From: Thalassococcus halodurans
GTDB taxonomy: Bacteria > Pseudomonadota > Alphaproteobacteria > Rhodobacterales > Rhodobacteraceae
Assembly (NCBI RefSeq): GCF_900108225.1
Contig: NZ_FNUZ01000006.1
Coordinates: 124,001 to 188,000, forward strand
Direction: 5' to 3'
Length of the DNA stretch: 64,000 bases
Below the pieces are notes generated by a model. It was given only the letters and a program-made list of their open reading frames with translations. It was not told the origin of the DNA and searched no databases. The position numbers and the translations under genes are program-made. Below, in pieces: positions 17,883 to 25,426 of this stretch. Numbering within the stretch: the first letter of the stretch is position 1; each line of letters starts with the position of its first letter.

Positions 17883-18638
17883 TCAGTAATTGACCTGCTC
17901 AAAACCGTAATTCCCGCTATAGTCACGCCACTCAACGAAGACGGATCTGTGATAAATGCTCGGGCAGTGCTCGCCCCATCGCTCGAGACCGGCATGCGCA
18001 TCAGGAAGCGCTGCGGGTGACGACACCCTCCAAGAAAAATCGCCCTGGATCCCGTAGGTGCCGAGGACAACGGCGGCGCTGCGGTTGCAGTCGCCATCTC
18101 GCCCGGATTCGTGCTGGCGGGCATAACGAACGTCAAAGACGCGGATGGAACGCACGAAGTTGAATTCCGGCCCGCTGATATCGATGTCGGCGCGGTCTTT
18201 TACGAGCTGGAGGGCGTAATCAGCCCTTACGAGGTTGTCCCAAGCCGCGTTGGAGCCTTTGCGCCCAAGCATCCCGCCTGCCCTGGCTGCCTGATCGAAG
18301 AGCGGGGTTGAAGAGTTTGGAGGGGTTCCTGAATCACCATATAGGGCATCGAAGATCCGGTCCGCGGGCCGCGATCTAGCAGGTCCATCGTAAGACGCAC
18401 CCATCGGGCAGCGCCAAATCTGAAGCGGCGGCTCCACCGGCCATGGAGTTATGCGCCGGATGAACTCGGCCCGTGCGCGGGCGCAGGGCACGGAAGCTGG
18501 CCATCCACCGGACAAACACAGCAGGATGGCACAATCGATCTGATAGGTTTGGGCGCGTGCTTGTGTCGGAACTGTTGGGCCGGTCAAGGCGAGAGCTAAA
18601 AAGGCCGCCAGAGGGAGGTTTTTGAATTCGAAACGCAT
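17883..18638 (-). CDS. Hypothetical exported protein
   Basis: 251 residues with an N-terminal signal peptide (MRFEFKNLPLAAFLALALTG, cleavage after a PTQARAQ-like region). The mature part is Cys-rich near the start (QIDCAILLCLSGGWPASVPC) and Trp-rich, with FIRRITPWPVEPPLQIW. I chose ATG 18638 because AAGGG stands 8 bp before it. Proteins with this Cys/Pro/Trp opening are, to my knowledge, frequent next to plasmid or conjugative genes of Rhodobacterales, but I cannot assign a function. A repeat copy lies 200 bp upstream. Confidence 0.65.
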   Translation of the reverse strand: MRFEFKNLPLAAFLALALTGPTVPTQARAQTYQIDCAILLCLSGGWPASVPCARARAEFIRRITPWPVEPPLQIWRCPMGASYDGPARSRPADRIFDALYGDSGTPPNSSTPLFDQAARAGGMLGRKGSNAAWDNLVRADYALQLVKDRADIDISGPEFNFVRSIRVFDVRYARQHESGRDGDCNRSAAVVLGTYGIQGDFSWRVSSPAALPDAHAGLERWGEHCPSIYHRSVFVEWRDYSGNYGFEQVNY

Positions 18639-19072
18639 GGCAAGGACCCTTGACAATCTTCACCCAGCATACCTACGAAAATATACTATTGCAACAATGA
18701 TGATGCGTGTTGCGGTTGCGGCGGTCAGCAAGATCGCGAGGTGACCGAGCCGCCCGTCGTCATCCGCCACGTTCCGCGCTGCGCCAATCCCACGGCATGT
18801 CAAAGCGTCCGAGCCATCTCGATCGTCAAATGAGTCTCGAATTGCCCTTAAATCGGTTCTACCTAAATCTGTTTGGCGAATAGGACGCATTCGGGCTCTC
18901 AGCAGTTCTGCAACGGCTCAGAAGCAGACGGAACCTTGAAGGCTTCGAACCTCGTGAGTTCGAGGACCAGGCCAGGCTGGCTTGAAGCAGGCCGTGCACC
19001 CGTTTCAGGTCGCTGTCGCTTAGCTTGCACTCGCAATCGACGTCGATCACACCTTCATGACCTCTCACAAGC
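18639..19072. other. 434-bp stretch without a convincing gene
   Basis: Contains short open frames on both strands but none with a family signature. It carries the seventh 18-bp repeat at 18842-18859. It separates the repeat/hypothetical region from the metal island that starts at 19073. Confidence 0.5.
18842..18859 (-). repeat. 18-bp iteron-like repeat, copy 7
   Basis: On the minus strand GAACCGATTTAAGGGCAA: the 3' TTAAGGGCAA half is kept and the 5' half is diverged. It lies 1.3 kb from the main cluster. Confidence 0.6.
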
Positions 19073-20017
19073 TCAGTGAAAACGGTTCTCCTCCTCTTCA
19101 GGCTTGCCGTGACCGTAGAGGTCGGCGTTTTCGTGTGCGCGGTCTTCGTGTTCGAACTCCAGGCTGGAATGGGCGATGTTGAAGTCCTCCTTCAGCCGGT
19201 CCTTGATCGCTGCCTTGATCTTTTCGATTTTACCCCAGCCGCCCGCTGTCAGCACCACGTGGCAGTCCAGCGCCGCCTTGTGCTCCTCCATCTGCCACAG
19301 ATGCACGTGGTGAACGTCCGCTACACCATCGACGCTCCGCAGCGCCTCAACGACGGCTGCATTGTCGATGTCGGGTGGGCTGCCGAGCATCAGGGTTCTG
19401 ATCGGACCGCCAATCTCAGTGAAAGCCAGATAGAGGATGTAAAGGGCAATGCCGATGGTGATTGCGGGATCGACCCATCGCATGTCGTAGAGGATGATCA
19501 GGGACCCTCCAATGATGACTGCCACAGAGGCCAAAGCGTCCGACAGGTTGTGCAGGAAAAGCGCACGGATGTTCACACTGCCTTTCTGCATCGAATAGGT
19601 GAGCAGCGCCGTCAACGTGTCGACGACGAGTGCCACACCGCCCAGGATCACCACCGTCCAACCAGCGACCTCGGGCGGGTCGATCATCCGCATGCCACCC
19701 TCATAGATCAGGTAGAAACCGATCAGGATCAGGGTCGTGTAGTTGATGAGTGCCGCGACGATTTCAATCCGACCATAGCCGAATGTCATGCGTTCATCGG
19801 CGGGTCGTCTGGCGATTTTGCGCGCAACGAACGCGATCACCAGTGACGCCATGTCCGAAAAATTGTGTAGGGCATCTGCGATCAGCGCCAGGCTGCCGGA
19901 AAGGATGCCGCCAACGATCTGCGCGACGGTCAGAAGCCCGTTGGCCCAGATTGCGATGGAGACCCTACGATCACCTGATTCAGGATCAATGTGGGTATGG
20001 CCATGATCATGCGGCAC
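19073..20017 (-). CDS. Cation diffusion facilitator (CDF) metal exporter
   Basis: Proton antiporter exporting divalent cations (Zn, Cd, Co or similar) across the inner membrane. About 314 residues from GTG 20017. The His-rich N-terminus PHDHGHTHIDPESGD is followed by TM helices with the metal-site motif ALIADALHNFSDMASLVIAF (HxxxD) and a second site FLHNLSDALASVAVI. The C-terminal cytoplasmic domain has VHHVHLWQMEEHKAALDCHV. GAGGAGA lies 6 bp before the GTG; a longer start at 20032 is possible. It overlaps the transglutaminase stop by 11 bp, forming one operon under promoter 20807-20837. Confidence 0.93.
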   Translation of the reverse strand: MPHDHGHTHIDPESGDRRVSIAIWANGLLTVAQIVGGILSGSLALIADALHNFSDMASLVIAFVARKIARRPADERMTFGYGRIEIVAALINYTTLILIGFYLIYEGGMRMIDPPEVAGWTVVILGGVALVVDTLTALLTYSMQKGSVNIRALFLHNLSDALASVAVIIGGSLIILYDMRWVDPAITIGIALYILYLAFTEIGGPIRTLMLGSPPDIDNAAVVEALRSVDGVADVHHVHLWQMEEHKAALDCHVVLTAGGWGKIEKIKAAIKDRLKEDFNIAHSSLEFEHEDRAHENADLYGHGKPEEEENRFH

Positions 20018-20777
20018 GGTTGTTCTCCTCATGGCTGTGGTTCGGTCGACTGAGACCAGGGACCTTTGGCAACATTCCACGACGGATGCGGCGAACCCGG
20101 GCATTCATCCAGTGACGGATGACGTGGCGATAGAGAAAGTCACGCGCAAATCCGAAGTTCTGACTATATTTCAAATAAAAGTCATCGGGCGCATCAAAGG
20201 TTCCAAAATCACGAACGATACCGGTTTTCTGAATATAAGTGCTGCCGCCGTTCCAACTGACTGGTGGCGCACTCAGGCAATCCGTTCCAGCGCCGTAGCC
20301 GCAAAGGCTTTCTGTTTCGCTGAATTCCTTCTGAAGCGACTGCAGGAAGGGGGCGTCCAGAATGAAGCCTTCGAGATTGATCCAGCCCTCTTCTGTTTCG
20401 ACTTCGACCCACGAGTGCAGAATTTCGGACGGTGCGAGGGGGTAGACCAATTCGGGCACCACGCCACGCTGCAGGGCCTTGTGGATGGTGAAGCCGTGCA
20501 GTCGGCAGCGGATGCCTACGCTGCGCAGCAGTGCCATGAGAAGCGTCCCTTTCGTGTTGCACTGCCCGTAGCCGTCGGTCAGCACCGCAGAGGCGGGAAT
20601 GTCGTCGACGCGGTTGTAGCCGAACGCAATCACGTTCCGGACAAAGTCATAAACCGCGCCAATCCGGTCGACACGGGCAAGGTCATGCCAGCCACGATCT
20701 CGTACCAGGTTCGAGATTGAGGGCGAGTCAAAATCCAGCAGTCTTGTTGCGGTTAAATAGGAATCGGTGGGTGCCAC
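20007..20777 (-). CDS. Transglutaminase-like protein
   Basis: Papain-like transglutaminase-fold protein with the expected triad: Cys in DGYGQCNTKGTLL (residue 73), His in SEILHSWVEVE (121) and Asp in NLEGFILDAP. About 256 residues and no signal peptide, so probably cytoplasmic. I place the start at GTG 20777, since GAGGAGAG precedes it and a start at 20801 would leave almost no leader after the -10 element at 20807-20812. It is the first gene of a two-gene operon with a CDF exporter, controlled by a MerR-type promoter. Bacterial proteins of this class may act as proteases or amide-bond enzymes; the substrate is unknown. Confidence 0.82.
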   Translation of the reverse strand: MAPTDSYLTATRLLDFDSPSISNLVRDRGWHDLARVDRIGAVYDFVRNVIAFGYNRVDDIPASAVLTDGYGQCNTKGTLLMALLRSVGIRCRLHGFTIHKALQRGVVPELVYPLAPSEILHSWVEVETEEGWINLEGFILDAPFLQSLQKEFSETESLCGYGAGTDCLSAPPVSWNGGSTYIQKTGIVRDFGTFDAPDDFYLKYSQNFGFARDFLYRHVIRHWMNARVRRIRRGMLPKVPGLSRPNHSHEENNRAA

Positions 20778-20806
20778 AGGGTCTCTCCTCGAATCGTTCA
20801 CGAGGA

Positions 20807-20837
20807 GTCTTAATCTCTACAGTGACTAGAGAGACAA
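20807..20837 (-). promoter_or_regulatory. MerR-type promoter/operator P1 (transglutaminase-CDF)
   Basis: Minus strand: -35 TTGTCT (20832-20837), 19-bp spacer CTCTAGTCACTGTAGAGAT, -10 TAAGAC (20807-20812). The long 19-bp spacer and the central dyad CTCTAG...CTGTAGAG are the hallmark of MerR-activated promoters for divalent metals. Confidence 0.8.
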
Positions 20838-20870
20838 GCCTTTTCTCAAATGTTACTTTCGATCACAGCT

Positions 20871-21605
20871 CTATCCGATAGTGCCAAGGGCCGGGAAGGT
20901 TTCGAGCAGCCAGAAGGCAAGGCGGCTGATCTGACCTGTCATCACGCCGATACCCATCAGCACCATCAGTCCGCCCGATATACGATAGAGCCATCGACCA
21001 GCCGCACCGATCCGCTTTAGCCTGCCTGCAATCTCGTTGGTGAAGAGCGCTATGATTAGAAACGGCAGTCCAAGCCCTGCGGAGTAGATTGCCAGCAAGG
21101 CCATCCCGTCCGCTCCAGATGTCGCGCTTACTGCCAGGATCGACCCAAGCACAGGGCCTATGCAGGGCGTCCAGCCAAAGGCAAAGGCAAGACCCAAAAG
21201 GTAGGCTCCAACGGCGCTGCCGCCGTCAACTTTTACGTCGGGCCTCGTGTCACGCATCATTGCGGGGATCTTGATCGCGCCCATCATGACAAGTCCGAAC
21301 AAGACGATCAAGAAGCCACCCGCAAGCCCGAGTTCGTATTTCCAGCGCAAGAGCATCCCGCCCAAAAGACTTGCCCCGGCCCCGAGCGCCACGAAGACTG
21401 TCGAAAACCCGAGCACGAACCACAAACTCAGGACCACGCTGCGCGCCCGTTCGGCAATGCTGCGCGCCGCCCCGGATTTCGCGGCGGGCTGTCCCGCGAT
21501 GTAAGAGACGTAGCCAGGTGCAAGAGGCAAGACGCAAGGCGACAGAAAGGATATAGCGCCACCCAGAAAAGCCGCGACGATTCCAACACCTGAGATTTCG
21601 AACAT
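20871..21605 (-). CDS. ccdA: CcdA-type thiol:disulfide transporter
   Basis: Six-helix membrane protein of 244 residues that carries electrons from cytoplasmic thioredoxin to periplasmic thiol proteins. The first redox Cys lies in FLSPCVLPLAPGYVSYIAGQ and the second in FGWTPCIGPVLGSILA; both prolines flanking the cysteines are kept. It is a single gene between P1 and P2, driven by promoter P2 (21644-21674). In this island it could keep SCO, DsbA-like and copper proteins reduced. A second, rearranged ccdA lies at 42625-43473. Confidence 0.92.
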   Translation of the reverse strand: MFEISGVGIVAAFLGGAISFLSPCVLPLAPGYVSYIAGQPAAKSGAARSIAERARSVVLSLWFVLGFSTVFVALGAGASLLGGMLLRWKYELGLAGGFLIVLFGLVMMGAIKIPAMMRDTRPDVKVDGGSAVGAYLLGLAFAFGWTPCIGPVLGSILAVSATSGADGMALLAIYSAGLGLPFLIIALFTNEIAGRLKRIGAAGRWLYRISGGLMVLMGIGVMTGQISRLAFWLLETFPALGTIG

Positions 21606-21643
21606 TCAATTCCTGCCTTGCTTTAGCCTGTGAAACGCGCACC

Positions 21644-21674
21644 GTTGTAAAAGCTAAAGCTACTGTAGGAGCAA
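21644..21674 (-). promoter_or_regulatory. MerR-type promoter/operator P2 (ccdA)
   Basis: Minus strand: -35 TTGCTC (21669-21674), 19-bp spacer CTACAGTAGCTTTAGCTTT, -10 TACAAC (21644-21649). The central CTACAGTAGCTTTAG belongs to the same dyad family as P1 and P3-P5. Confidence 0.75.
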
Positions 21675-21683
21675 TGCCGTTTT

Positions 21684-22010
21684 TTACGCTCCGCGGGGTG
21701 CCGCGAGGATGATAGCGGCACCCAACAAGCATACAGCGGTGCCGAGCAGATCCCACCTGTCCGGCCGGTGCCCTTCGGCGAGCCACATCCAGAGAATGGA
21801 CGCGGCAATATAGATCCCACCATAGGCCGCAAAGGCGCGTCCCGCAGCCACAGTGTCGACCTGAGCCAGAAGCCAGCCGAACGCCACCAGCGCCGCTACA
21901 CCGGGGACAAGCCAAAGAGGGGACGCGCCAAGACGCCACCATGCCCAGATGGCAAAGCATCCGGCGATCTCAGCCAAGGCCGCGAGCGGATAGACGAGCA
22001 CTGCGGTCAT
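21684..22010 (-). CDS. YnfA family small membrane protein
   Basis: Four-helix membrane protein of 108 residues with the UPF0060/YnfA marks [36 protein letters not shown] and [19 protein letters not shown]. The family is related to SMR-type transporters. Its start lies 1 bp beyond the MerR stop (TGAGATG), so it is co-expressed with the regulator. The transported substrate is unknown; location suggests a link with the metal response. Confidence 0.88.
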   Translation of the reverse strand: MTAVLVYPLAALAEIAGCFAIWAWWRLGASPLWLVPGVAALVAFGWLLAQVDTVAAGRAFAAYGGIYIAASILWMWLAEGHRPDRWDLLGTAVCLLGAAIILAAPRGA

Positions 22011-22011
22011 C

Positions 22012-22440
22012 TCAGGCGCCGATCTCGTCGTGGTCCGTCAGGCACTCGGAATGGTCGCGCAACACCTCCAGCACACGGCAATCGGCCGTGTGCCCGCCGC
22101 TGCATTCATGCACCATCCTCTGCAATTCTGTCCGAAGGGCTTCAAGTCGGGCCATACGTTGCTCAACCTGCTTAAGTTGCCTGCGAGCGATGGCATCGGC
22201 CTCCGCGCAAGACTTGTCCGGATGATCGCTCAGATCGAGAAGCTCACGGATCGCGTCCAGCGAGAACCCGAGTTGCCGCGCATGCCGGACGAAAGACAAA
22301 CGGTCAAGCTCACTATCTCCATAGCGCCGCTGACCGCCAGCCGATCGCCCGGGCTCGGGCAAGAGTCCGATCTGCTCGTAATAGCGGATCGTCTGCACCT
22401 TCGTCCCGGTCTTTTTTGCCAAAGTGCCGATTGTCAGCAT
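22012..22440 (-). CDS. MerR family regulator, divalent-metal type (ZntR/CadR/PbrR-like)
   Basis: 142-residue regulator. The N-terminal winged HTH is [20 protein letters not shown] followed by [10 protein letters not shown], then a dimerisation helix and a C-terminal metal loop with Cys113, His117, Cys121 and Cys133. Cys78 (DKSCAEAD) at the position that discriminates divalent-metal from Cu(I) sensors marks it as a Zn/Cd/Pb-type sensor. It is divergent from the SCO operon and followed by ynfA. Five promoters in the window share its expected operator type (P1-P5), so it probably governs a regulon. Confidence 0.9.
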   Translation of the reverse strand: MLTIGTLAKKTGTKVQTIRYYEQIGLLPEPGRSAGGQRRYGDSELDRLSFVRHARQLGFSLDAIRELLDLSDHPDKSCAEADAIARRQLKQVEQRMARLEALRTELQRMVHECSGGHTADCRVLEVLRDHSECLTDHDEIGA

Positions 22441-22458
22441 ATCATCTCTCCAGACTAT

Positions 22459-22473
22459 CTACAGCCCGTGTAG
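22459..22473. promoter_or_regulatory. Dyad upstream of the MerR gene
   Basis: CTACAGCCCGTGTAG has arms CTACA/TGTAG around five bases, 19 bp before the MerR start. It resembles half-sites of the P1-P5 operators and may serve autoregulation. Confidence 0.4.
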
Positions 22474-22551
22474 CTTTAAGCGTTTTTTTGCACAAGTTCC
22501 GCTTGGCATCTCACAGGTCAGTGAACATCGCTCTTCCATCCATAATAAGTC

Positions 22552-22582
22552 TTGAACCTACAGTAGCTAGAGGGTGTAAACT
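22552..22582 (+). promoter_or_regulatory. MerR-type promoter/operator P3 (SCO-to-CtaG operon)
   Basis: Plus strand: -35 TTGAAC (22552-22557), 19-bp spacer CTACAGTAGCTAGAGGGTG, -10 TAAACT (22577-22582). This is the best-formed of the five divalent-type promoters and heads the long operon from 22618. Confidence 0.85.
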
Positions 22583-22617
22583 CGCTGAAAATATAGAATC
22601 AAATTCGGGCGGAGCGC

Positions 22618-23220
22618 GTGAAGCTTTCAAATCTTCAGAAAGTACTATGGGTTTTGGCGGGCGCGGCGGCGTTCGTTTTCATCTGGCTGCTAATGTGGGC
22701 GGACTACCGCGCCGACCTTGCCCAAGCCGAGACCGAACCACCTTTCTTTGCGCAGTTCGAACTCACGGATCATCGCGGCATGGTCCAAACAGACGAAGAT
22801 TTCGCAGGGCGCTGGATGCTGGTCTTCTTTGGTTTCACCAATTGCCCCGACGTCTGTCCAACAACACTGTCCGAAGTCGCGGCCGTGATGGAGGGCTTGG
22901 GCGACGAGGCGGCAAAGGTCCAGCCGATCTTTATAACGATTGATCCGGAGCGGGATACGCCGACAGCACTTGCCGGGTATGTGCCCCTGTTCGACGCTGG
23001 GATCATCGGGCTGACCGGCACGCCGGAGCAGATCGCCGCAACATCCGAGACCTTCCCAATTTTCTTTGAGAGGATCGAGGAGGCCACCGCGCCGGGTGGA
23101 TACACAATGGGGCACACATCGCACCTGTTTCTTTTTGATCCGCGGGCGGGCTTCGCCAATTCCTGGCCCTACGGCACACCCGCCGAAGAGATCCTTGCGG
23201 ATCTGAGAAAGAGGATCTGA
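22618..23220 (+). CDS. SCO1/SenC family copper chaperone (first copy)
   Basis: Membrane-anchored thioredoxin-fold protein of 200 residues. The N-terminal helix VLWVLAGAAAFVFIWLLMW is followed by the copper-binding FFGFTNCPDVCPTTLSEV (Cys76, Cys80) and His166 in YTMGHTSHLF. SCO proteins deliver copper to cytochrome oxidase CuA or act as thiol reductases. Starts with GTG, about 30 nt after the predicted transcription start of P3. First gene of the long operon; a second SCO lies at 24800. Confidence 0.93.
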   Translation: MKLSNLQKVLWVLAGAAAFVFIWLLMWADYRADLAQAETEPPFFAQFELTDHRGMVQTDEDFAGRWMLVFFGFTNCPDVCPTTLSEVAAVMEGLGDEAAKVQPIFITIDPERDTPTALAGYVPLFDAGIIGLTGTPEQIAATSETFPIFFERIEEATAPGGYTMGHTSHLFLFDPRAGFANSWPYGTPAEEILADLRKRI

Positions 23221-23225
23221 TTGCC

Positions 23226-23648
23226 ATGACCCGCCTTTCCGGAGAAGCGGCCCTTGTTCTTGCTTGGATCATTGCGCTTATCGCATCGCTTGCCGTGCTC
23301 TTTATTGGCGAGGTGCTTGGTCAAACGCCTTGCGTCCTTTGCTGGTTCCAGCGCGCCTTCATGTTCCCCCTGGCTATCGTTCTTGGGCTCGGGCTGTGGT
23401 GGCAGGATCCCCGCGTGGGGCGCTATGGCGTTGCGCTAGCGCTTGGGGGGGCGGCAGTGGCGTTGTATCACATCGGCCTCTATGTCGGGCTGATCCCCGA
23501 GGCGATCCAGCCCTGCACGGCGACCGGCCCCTCTTGTACCGACGACAACCAGGTGGTCTTCGGCATTCCGATTCCGCTGTTGGCGCTTGTCGCCTTCACG
23601 ATGATCGGGATGCTGTCGGCCCTTTCACTGAAGGAAAAACAAACATGA
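23226..23648 (+). CDS. DsbB-like disulfide bond formation protein
   Basis: Four-helix quinone-linked thiol oxidase (140 residues). The first Cys pair is in QTPCVLCWFQRAF (Cys36, Cys39) and the second is in QPCTATGPSCTDDNQV. It is shorter than E. coli DsbB, as in the BdbC group. It begins 5 bp after the SCO stop, and its stop overlaps the DsbA-like start by ATGA, so the pair forms an oxidase/substrate couple. Confidence 0.9.
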   Translation: MTRLSGEAALVLAWIIALIASLAVLFIGEVLGQTPCVLCWFQRAFMFPLAIVLGLGLWWQDPRVGRYGVALALGGAAVALYHIGLYVGLIPEAIQPCTATGPSCTDDNQVVFGIPIPLLALVAFTMIGMLSALSLKEKQT

Positions 23649-24304
23649 ATCGACGCGGCCTCGTTCTATCCGTTCTGGCTGTTGGCGCCGCAGGTTTTGG
23701 CGGCGCGGCCTGGTATGCCACCCGCCCCCAACCCATGGCAGAGGCAGTCCCTGTCGCGCCCGAAGTGAACGATGTGCTGATCCGGCCCTATTCCCCGATC
23801 CTCGGCCCCGAAACGGCACCTGTCACGATTGTCGAGTTTTTCGATCCAGCTTGCGAGGCATGCCGCGCATTCTATCCCGTGGTCAAAGAGATCATGGCTG
23901 AGCACGGTGATGCGATCCGTGTCGTAATTCGATACACCGCGTTTCACGGGGACGCTTCGGTGGAAGCGATCCGTGTTCTCGAAGCTGCGCGGATGCAGGA
24001 TGTGTTCGAACCCGTGCTGGAAGCGGTCCTGCGCGAGCAGCCGCGATGGGCGTCCCATGGCACTCCGGCACCGGGTTTGATCCTTGAGATTGCCGCAAGC
24101 GGTGGTCTGGATGTCGAAGCTGCCCGGACACAGATGCTGGCCCCCGGTGTCGTGGCGGTGCTCAATCAGGACCGCGCTGATGTCGAAGCGGTAGGCGTGC
24201 GACAAACGCCCACGTTCTTCGTCAACGCCAAGCCATTAGACCCGTTCGGTGAGGCCGAACTGCGGCGACTGGTGGCTGCGGAAGTTGCGGCCAGCCAAAG
24301 TTGA
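23645..24304 (+). CDS. DsbA/BdbD-like periplasmic thioredoxin-fold oxidoreductase
   Basis: 219 residues with an N-terminal hydrophobic anchor (LVLSVLAVGAAGFGGAAWYA), active site FFDPACEACRAF (Cys70, Cys73) and cis-Pro loop RQTPTFFVN. The domain architecture is a thioredoxin fold with helical insertion, as in BdbD. It overlaps the DsbB-like gene by ATGA, forming a BdbC/BdbD-type pair. Likely oxidises or shuffles disulfides in periplasmic metal proteins of the operon. Confidence 0.88.
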   Translation: MNRRGLVLSVLAVGAAGFGGAAWYATRPQPMAEAVPVAPEVNDVLIRPYSPILGPETAPVTIVEFFDPACEACRAFYPVVKEIMAEHGDAIRVVIRYTAFHGDASVEAIRVLEAARMQDVFEPVLEAVLREQPRWASHGTPAPGLILEIAASGGLDVEAARTQMLAPGVVAVLNQDRADVEAVGVRQTPTFFVNAKPLDPFGEAELRRLVAAEVAASQS

Positions 24305-24332
24305 TGCTCGGCCAGATACAGGAGAATTCTTC

Positions 24333-24800
24333 ATGACAAAACGATCTTACATCAATGGTTTGCCCCTTGTCTTGCTACTCTCGGGCATGTCGACTCCGGC
24401 ATTTGCCGGTTCGGAGGATGTCGTGGTCGAGAATGCGTGGTCCCGCGCCTCGATCGGCGTCAACAGGCCAGGTGCCGCCTATATGACCGTGCGCAACACG
24501 GGTGAAGACGCCGTTACGCTGACCGGGCTTACAACACCACTGGCCGTGATGCCCGAGATCCATGAGTCGAAAACCAACGCCGACGGCGTCAGTTCTATGG
24601 CGCCTGCTGACGAAATCACGATTGAGCCCGGCCAAAGCGTGGCATTGGAGCCGGGCGGGTTGCACGCCATGCTCATGAAGCTGCAAGAGCCGATGACCGA
24701 AGGCGAGAATTTCCCGCTGACACTGACCTTCTCGGATGGCGGCAAGGTGACGGTCGAGGTCCCAATTCTGGGGATCGCCGCGCGCGGGCCGGAGAGCTGA
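24333..24800 (+). CDS. PCuAC-type periplasmic copper chaperone
   Basis: 155 residues with signal peptide (LPLVLLLSGMSTPAFAG). The copper-site signature H-M-x-H-x-M is represented by AVMPEIHESKTNADGVSSM and GGLHAMLMKLQEPM. The family moves Cu(I) to SCO or CuA. Start at ATG 24333 behind AGGAGAA. Placed between a DsbA-like and a second SCO gene, the natural partner of PCuAC. Confidence 0.93.
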   Translation: MTKRSYINGLPLVLLLSGMSTPAFAGSEDVVVENAWSRASIGVNRPGAAYMTVRNTGEDAVTLTGLTTPLAVMPEIHESKTNADGVSSMAPADEITIEPGQSVALEPGGLHAMLMKLQEPMTEGENFPLTLTFSDGGKVTVEVPILGIAARGPES

Positions 24801-25426
24801 TGCAGCGTCGACATGTGGTCCAATACGGTGCAGCCGGTGTAGGCGCTGTCGCTCTGATGCTCGGCGTCGGTTGGTGGCGGGTGGATGGTCCCGGTGCACC
24901 AAAACCGGCCGGCCAAAGGCCTCTCCCCCTGTCGGCGATGGATTTCCGACTGACCGATCACGAAGGCAATGAAGTGGGCCCGGAAACCCTGATCGGACGC
25001 CCGACCATGGTGTTTTTCGGGTTCACCTACTGCCCGGATGTCTGCCCCACGACGTTATCGGATATCTCAGGTTGGCTTGAAGATCTCGGGGACGACGCCG
25101 CGCGGATGAACGTGGTCTTCATCACAGTCGATCCGGAGCGGGACACGGTCGAGGCCATGGCCGAATATGTCGGCTATTTTCATCCGGCTATTCGCGGCTG
25201 GACTGGGCCGGCAAACCAGGTTGCCCGCGCTGCAGAAGGATTTCGTGCCTCGTATGAGCGCGTCCCGACCGAAGGCGGCGACTATACAATGAACCATACG
25301 GCAAGCGTATTCCTGTTCGATGCCAAGGGTGAACTCGTCACCATGATTGACTATCACGAGCCAAGAGAATTCGCAGTGCCGAAGATCCGGCGTGCACTGA
25401 CAGAAGACGTAGAGGGGGCAACATGA
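24800..25426 (+). CDS. SCO1/SenC family protein (second copy)
   Basis: 208 residues with N-terminal anchor, FFGFTYCPDVCPTTLSDI (Cys78, Cys82) and His166 in YTMNHTASVF, so all three copper ligands are present. It overlaps the PCuAC gene by one base (TGATG) and the M23 gene by 4 bp. It differs from the first SCO over much of its length, so it is not a recent duplicate. The two SCOs may divide copper delivery and thiol reduction. Confidence 0.93.
   Translation: MQRRHVVQYGAAGVGAVALMLGVGWWRVDGPGAPKPAGQRPLPLSAMDFRLTDHEGNEVGPETLIGRPTMVFFGFTYCPDVCPTTLSDISGWLEDLGDDAARMNVVFITVDPERDTVEAMAEYVGYFHPAIRGWTGPANQVARAAEGFRASYERVPTEGGDYTMNHTASVFLFDAKGELVTMIDYHEPREFAVPKIRRALTEDVEGAT

Noticed and set aside
18660-18890. 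Open frame of 76 codons on the minus strand between the hypothetical gene and the CDF gene
   Set aside because: No ribosome-binding site or recognisable domain; overlaps a repeat copy.
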